DNA of 64,000 bases from Rhodobacter sp. (GTDB lineage Bacteria > Pseudomonadota > Alphaproteobacteria > Rhodobacterales > Rhodobacteraceae): positions 124,001-188,000 of the forward strand of contig JAIYAE010000033.1 of assembly GCA_027489175.1 (NCBI GenBank), written 5' to 3'. The notes under the pieces were generated by a model. That model saw only the letters and a program-made list of their open reading frames with translations, had not been told where the DNA came from and did no database searches. Positions 60,145 through 64,000 of this stretch are shown piece by piece. Both the position numbers and the translations under genes were made by a program. How positions within the stretch are numbered: the first letter of the stretch is position 1; every line of letters starts with the position of its first letter.

Positions 60145-60516
60145 TCAAGACTGACCGATCAGGTCGGCGCAGGCTTGCAAAAGCTGCGCCGACCTTTTTT
60201 CTGCCACCAGATCGTTCGCGAGATACGCCCGGTCCAGCAGCGCCTTCTGCGCCACCTTTGCCTCGATCCGCCAGCCCATCGCCGCTGAGGCGTCCCGAGG
60301 CCCCGCGACCGCCTCAACCAGCGTCCAAAGATTGTCCCGCACTCCGGATGAGGTTTCCGAGGCCGGGCCATCCACCAGCCACTGATGCTCTACCAGCGCC
60401 GAATAGCGCCCGGTGCAAACCGCGAAGTCACGCAAAAGGGGATCGGCCGTTGCGGGGCTGCCAGTCACAAACCCCACAGCCATCGCCGCCAGAAAAGTTT
60501 CCAAACCGCGCGCCAT
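60145..60516 (-). CDS. Small exported protein with Cys pair
   Basis: This 123-residue protein has a signal peptide (FLAAMAVGFVTGSPATA) and a helical domain. An early Cys in FAVCTGRYSALVEH is matched by a late one in LLQACADLIGQ. Unknown family. The 3' end overlaps the terminator of the opposing FMN reductase gene. Similar in plan to 59049-59444 and the 60573-61047 locus. Confidence 0.65.
   Translation of the reverse strand: MARGLETFLAAMAVGFVTGSPATADPLLRDFAVCTGRYSALVEHQWLVDGPASETSSGVRDNLWTLVEAVAGPRDASAAMGWRIEAKVAQKALLDRAYLANDLVAEKRSAQLLQACADLIGQS
60161..60200 (+). terminator. Strong intrinsic terminator of the FMN reductase gene
   Basis: An 11-base perfect stem AGGTCGGCGCA/TGCGCCGACCT has an inner GCTT/AAGC helix and a run of six T at 60195-60200. 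It lies inside the 3' coding part of the opposing gene (60145-60516). Confidence 0.9.
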
Positions 60517-60572
60517 TTCAGCATGAGGCGCGGGGAATCGCACTTTTTTAGGGCAGAAAAAGAACTTTGCGA

Positions 60573-60776
60573 CTAGTCCTGCGACTGCATCGCGCGCAGA
60601 AGATCCCAGCAAGAAGCGCAGGTCTCGTCTTCAAGGCAGATCGGAGGTCGATGGCGTCGCGCCCCAGACTCCGTTAGAATATTCAAAAGCTTCTGCTTTG
60701 CCCAAAAAACGTCTGTCCCCAGATACGCCGGTTCACGGGTGAGGCCACGAACCTCCGGTGGGCCATATTCCCCCAT
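60573..60776 (-). CDS. C-terminal part of a small exported protein, probably frameshifted, or an overlapping gene
   Basis: A 67-residue frame begins MGEYGPPEVRGLTREPAYLG and ends CASCWDLLRAMQSQD. It overlaps the end of the upstream frame (60733-61047) by 44 bases. If one G of the five-base run at 60770-60774 is removed, the two frames fuse into one protein that reads ...NPDGEYGPPEV... and gains the C-terminal Cys motif. Either a true frameshift (mutation or sequencing error) or two overlapping small genes. I favour one original gene. Confidence 0.45.
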   Translation of the reverse strand: MGEYGPPEVRGLTREPAYLGTDVFWAKQKLLNILTESGARRHRPPICLEDETCASCWDLLRAMQSQD

Positions 60777-61047
60777 CCGGGTTTACGTAGGGATCACTCC
60801 CGAACGTGCTGACGTGCTCTCCGTAAATCTTCTGCAGCCGTTGGGCAGCGTCATACTCACGCATGTAGGCGGCGGGCTCCATCCTGAATTCCATCATCCA
60901 GTCAAAGCGCACCTCAAACAACGCGGCGCAGAAGATGACGTTCTTCTTCAGCCCTTCGCTGTGCCACTCCAGTTTTTCGGCCTTGGCCGGGAACGACGCT
61001 GCAGCGCAAAGAAGTAGGGCGAACCTGATGGCTCGCCCTGTCTGCAT
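60733..61047 (-). CDS. Small exported protein following cobS, probably shortened by a frameshift
   Basis: A 104-residue frame has a signal peptide (FALLLCAAASFPAKA), then a helical segment with CAALFEVRFDWMMEF and YDAAQRLQKIYGEHV. It ends GGIWPTGGSWPHP, which looks like out-of-frame translation. Its ATG overlaps the cobS stop (TGATG at 61049-61045), suggesting translational coupling to cobS. Unknown family. Confidence 0.55.
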   Translation of the reverse strand: MQTGRAIRFALLLCAAASFPAKAEKLEWHSEGLKKNVIFCAALFEVRFDWMMEFRMEPAAYMREYDAAQRLQKIYGEHVSTFGSDPYVNPDGGIWPTGGSWPHP

Positions 61048-62033
61048 CACTTCATCGCCATGCTGGCCGCAGACTCCGGCAGCTCCTCGGCAAAGCAGCG
61101 CTGGTAGAACTCGGCCACTGTCTGCCGCTCCAGCTCGTCGCATTTGTTCAGGAAGGTCAGCCGGAAGGCATAGCCCACGTTGCGGAAAATCTCGGCATTC
61201 TGCGCCCAGTTCAGCACCGTACGAGGGCTCATCACCGTCGACAGATCGCCGTTCATGAAGGCCGTCCGCGTCAGGTCCGCGACCGTCACCATCTGGCCAA
61301 TCGTCTTGCGGCCCTTCTCGGTGTTGTAATGCGGGCTTTTCGCCAGCACGATGGCCGCTTCGGCGTCGTGGCTCAGATAGTTCAGCGTCGCCACGAGGCT
61401 CCACCGGTCCATCTGCGCCTGGTTGATCTGCTGGGTGCCGTGGTAAAGCCCGGTCGTATCGCCCAGACCCACGGTGTTTGACGTGGCAAAGAGGCGGAAC
61501 GACGGGTGCGGGGTGATGATCTCGTTCTGGTCCAGAAGCGTCAGCTTGCCGTCATGCTCCAAGACGCGCTGGATCACGAACATCACGTCTGCCCGGCCGG
61601 CATCATATTCATCGAACACGATCGCCACCGCGTTGCGCAGGGCCCAAGGAAGGATGCCCTCGTGGAACTCGGTCACCTGCTTGCCGTCGCGCAGCTTGAT
61701 CGCGTCCTTGCCGATCAGGTCGATCCGGCTGATGTGGCTGTCAAGGTTCACCCGCACGCAAGGCCAGTTCAGCCGTGCCGCGACCTGTTCGATATGCGTC
61801 GATTTGCCCGTGCCGTGATAGCCTTGGATCATCACGCGGCGGTTGTAGGCAAAGCCAGCAAGAATCGCCAGGGTGGTGTCGGGGTCAAATTTGTAGGTCG
61901 GGTCGATGTCCGGCACACGGTCGGTCCGCTCGGCAAAGCCCTTCACACGCATGTCGGTGTCAATGCCGAACACATCGCGGACCGAAATCTCTTCGGTCGG
62001 TTTCATCGCTTGATCCAGCATGACGTCGTCCAA
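61047..62033 (-). CDS. cobS: Aerobic cobaltochelatase subunit CobS
   Basis: This 328-residue AAA+ ATPase powers cobalt insertion in aerobic B12 synthesis. It has the Walker [14 protein letters not shown], Walker [16 protein letters not shown] and sensor [10 protein letters not shown]. The start: a TTG at 62033 has GGGAG seven bases upstream, while in-frame ATGs lie at 62021 and 62006. I give the TTG but the others are possible. cobT and bolA/dnaJ-like genes are close, a common alphaproteobacterial layout. Confidence 0.95.
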   Translation of the reverse strand: MDDVMLDQAMKPTEEISVRDVFGIDTDMRVKGFAERTDRVPDIDPTYKFDPDTTLAILAGFAYNRRVMIQGYHGTGKSTHIEQVAARLNWPCVRVNLDSHISRIDLIGKDAIKLRDGKQVTEFHEGILPWALRNAVAIVFDEYDAGRADVMFVIQRVLEHDGKLTLLDQNEIITPHPSFRLFATSNTVGLGDTTGLYHGTQQINQAQMDRWSLVATLNYLSHDAEAAIVLAKSPHYNTEKGRKTIGQMVTVADLTRTAFMNGDLSTVMSPRTVLNWAQNAEIFRNVGYAFRLTFLNKCDELERQTVAEFYQRCFAEELPESAASMAMK

Positions 62034-62207
62034 TCCATCGCTCCCGCGCCCGATGCGCGGCTTTCAACTTGTTTGGAACATAACGCGGGGGGGTTCAAGG
62101 GGAAGGACCCGTGTGACAGCGCATCGCTTTTGCGTGACCGCGTAACTTATGGCTCAGCGCACACGTATAGCCAGTGTACCCTGAACGCCAACCGCTGGAG
62201 ATGACCC

Positions 62208-62663
62208 ATGCACCGCCGCCTTTTCCTTCTGTCCACCGCCGCCCTGTTCGCTGCCCCCGCCATCAGCGCAGAGACGTTTGAGTTCACGCTGACCGAGGCT
62301 GAATGGCGCGCCCGGCTGGATGACCTCGCCTATCGCGTGTTGCGGGAGGAAGAGACGGAGCGTCCGAACACCAGCCGCCTCAACACCGAAAAGCGCGCGG
62401 GCACCTACCATTGCGCGGGCTGCGATCTGCCGGCCTTTGCCTCAACCACGAAATACGACAGCGGCACTGGCTGGCCTTCCTTCTGGGAACCCCTGCCTAA
62501 CGCCATCGGCACACGCGAAGACGGCGGCCTGTTTGGCGCCCGCACCGAAGTTCACTGCCGCCGTTGCGGCGGGCATTTCGGCCATGTGTTCAACGACGGG
62601 CCAGAGCCGACCGGCCTGCGCTACTGCATGAACGGGGCGGCGCTGAAGTTTGTCGCAGCCTGA
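62208..62663 (+). CDS. msrB: Exported peptide-methionine (R)-S-oxide reductase MsrB
   Basis: This 151-residue reductase repairs methionine-R-sulfoxide. The catalytic Cys140 is in RYCMNGAAL. Zinc ligands are in CAGCD and CRRCGG, and YDSGTGWPSFWEP and GHFGHVFNDGP are family hallmarks. A clear signal peptide (LFLLSTAALFAAPAISA) places it in the periplasm. The usual second (resolving) Cys position is not evident. Divergent from cobS by 174 bases. Confidence 0.95.
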   Translation: MHRRLFLLSTAALFAAPAISAETFEFTLTEAEWRARLDDLAYRVLREEETERPNTSRLNTEKRAGTYHCAGCDLPAFASTTKYDSGTGWPSFWEPLPNAIGTREDGGLFGARTEVHCRRCGGHFGHVFNDGPEPTGLRYCMNGAALKFVAA

Positions 62664-62755
62664 GGCGTTTCGCGCTGACCGGCAGGACTTCAGGACTTTC
62701 GCAGGGAGATCCCGGTGACTATCCTCCGCGCAGACCGAACGTCACCGTGGATGCC

Positions 62756-63175
62756 ATGATCGCGAAAGACCGATTGCTCCCTGCGGCTGCAACCGGCGCC
62801 TCTGGCGGTGCGGTCATGCTTGCCATGCTCGGGACGGTTGAGGGCAACGTCCTTGGCTTCATCCTTCCCGCTGTCAGCGGCGCGTTTCTGGCCGGCCTCG
62901 CCTGCGCCGGCCTTTTCCGCCACCCAGGCGGAAAGGGCCTTGGCCTTGCGGCACTTGGGGCGGTTGCGGCAACGCTGCTTGGGGCGGCGATTGCCGGGCT
63001 CGGGCTTGGTCTTGTCCTTGGGCCCACCTTCGCCGGGGCATTGATCGCGCCCTATGCCGTGGCGTCGGCGATCCTGACGCAGCCCGCAGTCCTGGCGACC
63101 TGGGCGATCACCATGGCCATCACCGGCTGGCTGTTCCGCCGGACGGCAACGGACGCGGTGCGAAAAAGCGCCTAA
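62756..63175 (+). CDS. Small multi-pass membrane protein, unknown
   Basis: This 139-residue, Gly/Ala-rich protein has about four hydrophobic helices (VLGFILPAVSGAFLAGLACAG and others) and a basic C-terminal tail. No family is recognised. The ATG at 62756 is used; a GTG at 62747 is possible. Its end overlaps the DnaJ-like gene by four bases, tail to tail. Confidence 0.65.
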   Translation: MIAKDRLLPAAATGASGGAVMLAMLGTVEGNVLGFILPAVSGAFLAGLACAGLFRHPGGKGLGLAALGAVAATLLGAAIAGLGLGLVLGPTFAGALIAPYAVASAILTQPAVLATWAITMAITGWLFRRTATDAVRKSA

Positions 63176-63810
63176 TCCCGGAAGTACCGGCTGTCCTTCA
63201 ACTGATCCCAGGCCCAGACCACCTCTTGCAGGCGTTCTTCGTCCGACCGGTCACCGCCGTTCATGTCGGGGTGCAGGTCCTTGACCAAGGTCTTGTATTG
63301 CTTGCGGATCTCGGTCTTCGTCCAGGTGTCGCGGGCATCAAGGATCTCAATCGCCTTCCGCTCGGTCGGCGGCAGCTTGCGCGTGGCGGTATTGGCAAAG
63401 GCCGACCGGCCAGGGTTCTGCGTGGCCTTTTCGCCAAGAAGGGACATCGGGTCATTCACCCCCAGCCGCGCCCAGGCATTGCCGTCGCCAAGACGCGAGA
63501 AGGGTTTGGTCTCCCGCTCCCAGAGCCGGTCTTTGTCGAGGAACTTCTGGAACTCCTCATCCGTCGTGCCCTGGAAGAAATTCCATTTCAGGTTGTATTC
63601 CCGGATGTGGTCCTTGCAGAACCAAAAGAACTCATCCAGCAGGTCCGGCGACTTTGGCGCGCGGTAGGCACCCTTTTCCTGACACCCCGGATAGTCGCAG
63701 CCCCGGTCAGACGTCTCGAACGCGCCGGACATGCCGCGACGGCCAGTTTTCTTGCGCTTCTTGTCGGCCGACACACGCAGGTCGAACTCGAAGGGCGGAC
63801 GGTTGTTCAT
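63172..63810 (-). CDS. DnaJ-domain protein of the cobS neighbourhood
   Basis: This 212-residue protein has the J domain at the C-terminus: KTEIRKQYKTLVKDLHPDMNGGD with the HPD motif that stimulates DnaK. The N-terminal part is unlike DnaJ and has a Cys-containing CDYPGCQEKGAYRAPKS segment and FFWFCKDHIREYNLKWNFF. Such proteins are widely found next to bolA and cobS in Rhodobacterales. A specific role is not known. Confidence 0.92.
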   Translation of the reverse strand: MNNRPPFEFDLRVSADKKRKKTGRRGMSGAFETSDRGCDYPGCQEKGAYRAPKSPDLLDEFFWFCKDHIREYNLKWNFFQGTTDEEFQKFLDKDRLWERETKPFSRLGDGNAWARLGVNDPMSLLGEKATQNPGRSAFANTATRKLPPTERKAIEILDARDTWTKTEIRKQYKTLVKDLHPDMNGGDRSDEERLQEVVWAWDQLKDSRYFRD

Positions 63811-63881
63811 GGACGGGCCTTTCCGACTCGGGCCAGACAGTTTAGGGCTTTTGGCGGCAGATTGAAGGGGGTAGCGCGGAA

Positions 63882-64000
63882 ATGGCCGTGAAAGACGACA
63901 TCGAAGTGCGGTTGCAGGCGGCCTTCAATCCCACGCGGCTTGAGATCATCAACGAAAGCCACCAGCACGCCGGCCATTCCGGCGATGACGGGTCCGGCGA
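63882..64000 (+). CDS. BolA-family protein, partial (continues past right edge)
   Basis: The first 39 codons are visible from the ATG at 63882: MAVKDDIEVRLQAAFNPTRL, followed by EIINESHQHAGH. NESHxHAGH is the BolA signature, with the His residues used in Fe-S/glutaredoxin contacts. The gene is divergent from the DnaJ-like gene. The rest lies outside the window. Confidence 0.88.
   Translation, partial: MAVKDDIEVRLQAAFNPTRLEIINESHQHAGHSGDDGSG

Overview
The window looks like the chromosome of a GC-rich alphaproteobacterium of the Rhodobacteraceae (Rhodobacter/Roseobacter relatives). The reasons are the high GC, the gene families, and several neighbourhoods typical of that group: yfgM-like/bamB/der; serS next to yajC-secD-secF-Mth938-ccmABCD-ccmG; bolA-dnaJ-like-cobS-cobT; and a dddP-type DMSP lyase. 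Identification is from translated sequence by eye; no database search was run. I see no transposase, prophage, CRISPR array or rRNA. One tRNA is present. The content is mostly housekeeping and envelope biology with some accessory genes.

Layout. 1-3039 (minus): LOG-type phosphoribohydrolase followed by two tandemly duplicated GT2-like glycosyltransferases and a GT25-like gene cut by the left edge. 3162-6856: LysM envelope protein, then an ArsR regulator divergent from an Atm1-type ABC exporter, with a palindrome between them. 6953-14044 (plus): a very large exported caspase-TPR protein, then YfgM-like, BamB and Der. 14028-16060 (minus): multi-pass membrane protein and SerS. 16288-23627 (plus): YajC-SecD-SecF protein export, Mth938-like protein, then cytochrome c maturation CcmA-B-C-D-G, with an aldo/keto reductase on the other strand between the two blocks. 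23632-33450: aconitase AcnA, DUF1223 thiol protein, LpxL-like acyltransferase, EamA transporter, outer-membrane barrel, an isolated fliG, two small exported proteins sharing a Cys motif, and PurB. 33692-38541: endonuclease/exonuclease/phosphatase protein, DMSP lyase DddP, DUF3445 protein, alpha/beta hydrolase and an unknown protein. 38739-43641: glnB-glnA nitrogen control, the NAD(P)HX repair enzyme NnrE/NnrD (mosaic, with a palindromic repeat inserted in frame) and a membrane-anchored Ser/Thr kinase. 43642-44140 has no convincing gene. 44141-49303: CRTAC1-like FG-GAP protein plus vanadium-haloperoxidase-like protein, FAD oxidoreductase and a non-canonical SDR. 49312-56979: tRNA(CAT), small membrane protein, fatty acid hydroxylase, PurM-PurN, RNase D, lipoprotein, SufE, DUF427 and aminopeptidase P. 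57053-64000: cobaltochelatase CobT and CobS with several small exported Cys-pair proteins around them, FMN reductase, exported MsrB, DnaJ-domain protein and the first part of BolA.

How the parts fit. Much of the window serves the envelope: BamB, SecDF-YajC, Ccm, LpxL, LysM and the outer-membrane barrel. CobST feeds aerobic cobalamin synthesis. GlnB/GlnA couple nitrogen status to glutamine synthesis. DddP would give access to marine or phytoplankton DMSP.

The most interesting items are the 1119-residue exported caspase with 48-residue TPR-like units, the in-frame palindromic element in nnrD inside an otherwise mosaic gene, the ArsR/Atm1 divergon with its TTCAA-N6-TTGAA site, the haloperoxidase/CRTAC1 pair, and the cluster of tiny exported Cys-pair proteins around cobST.
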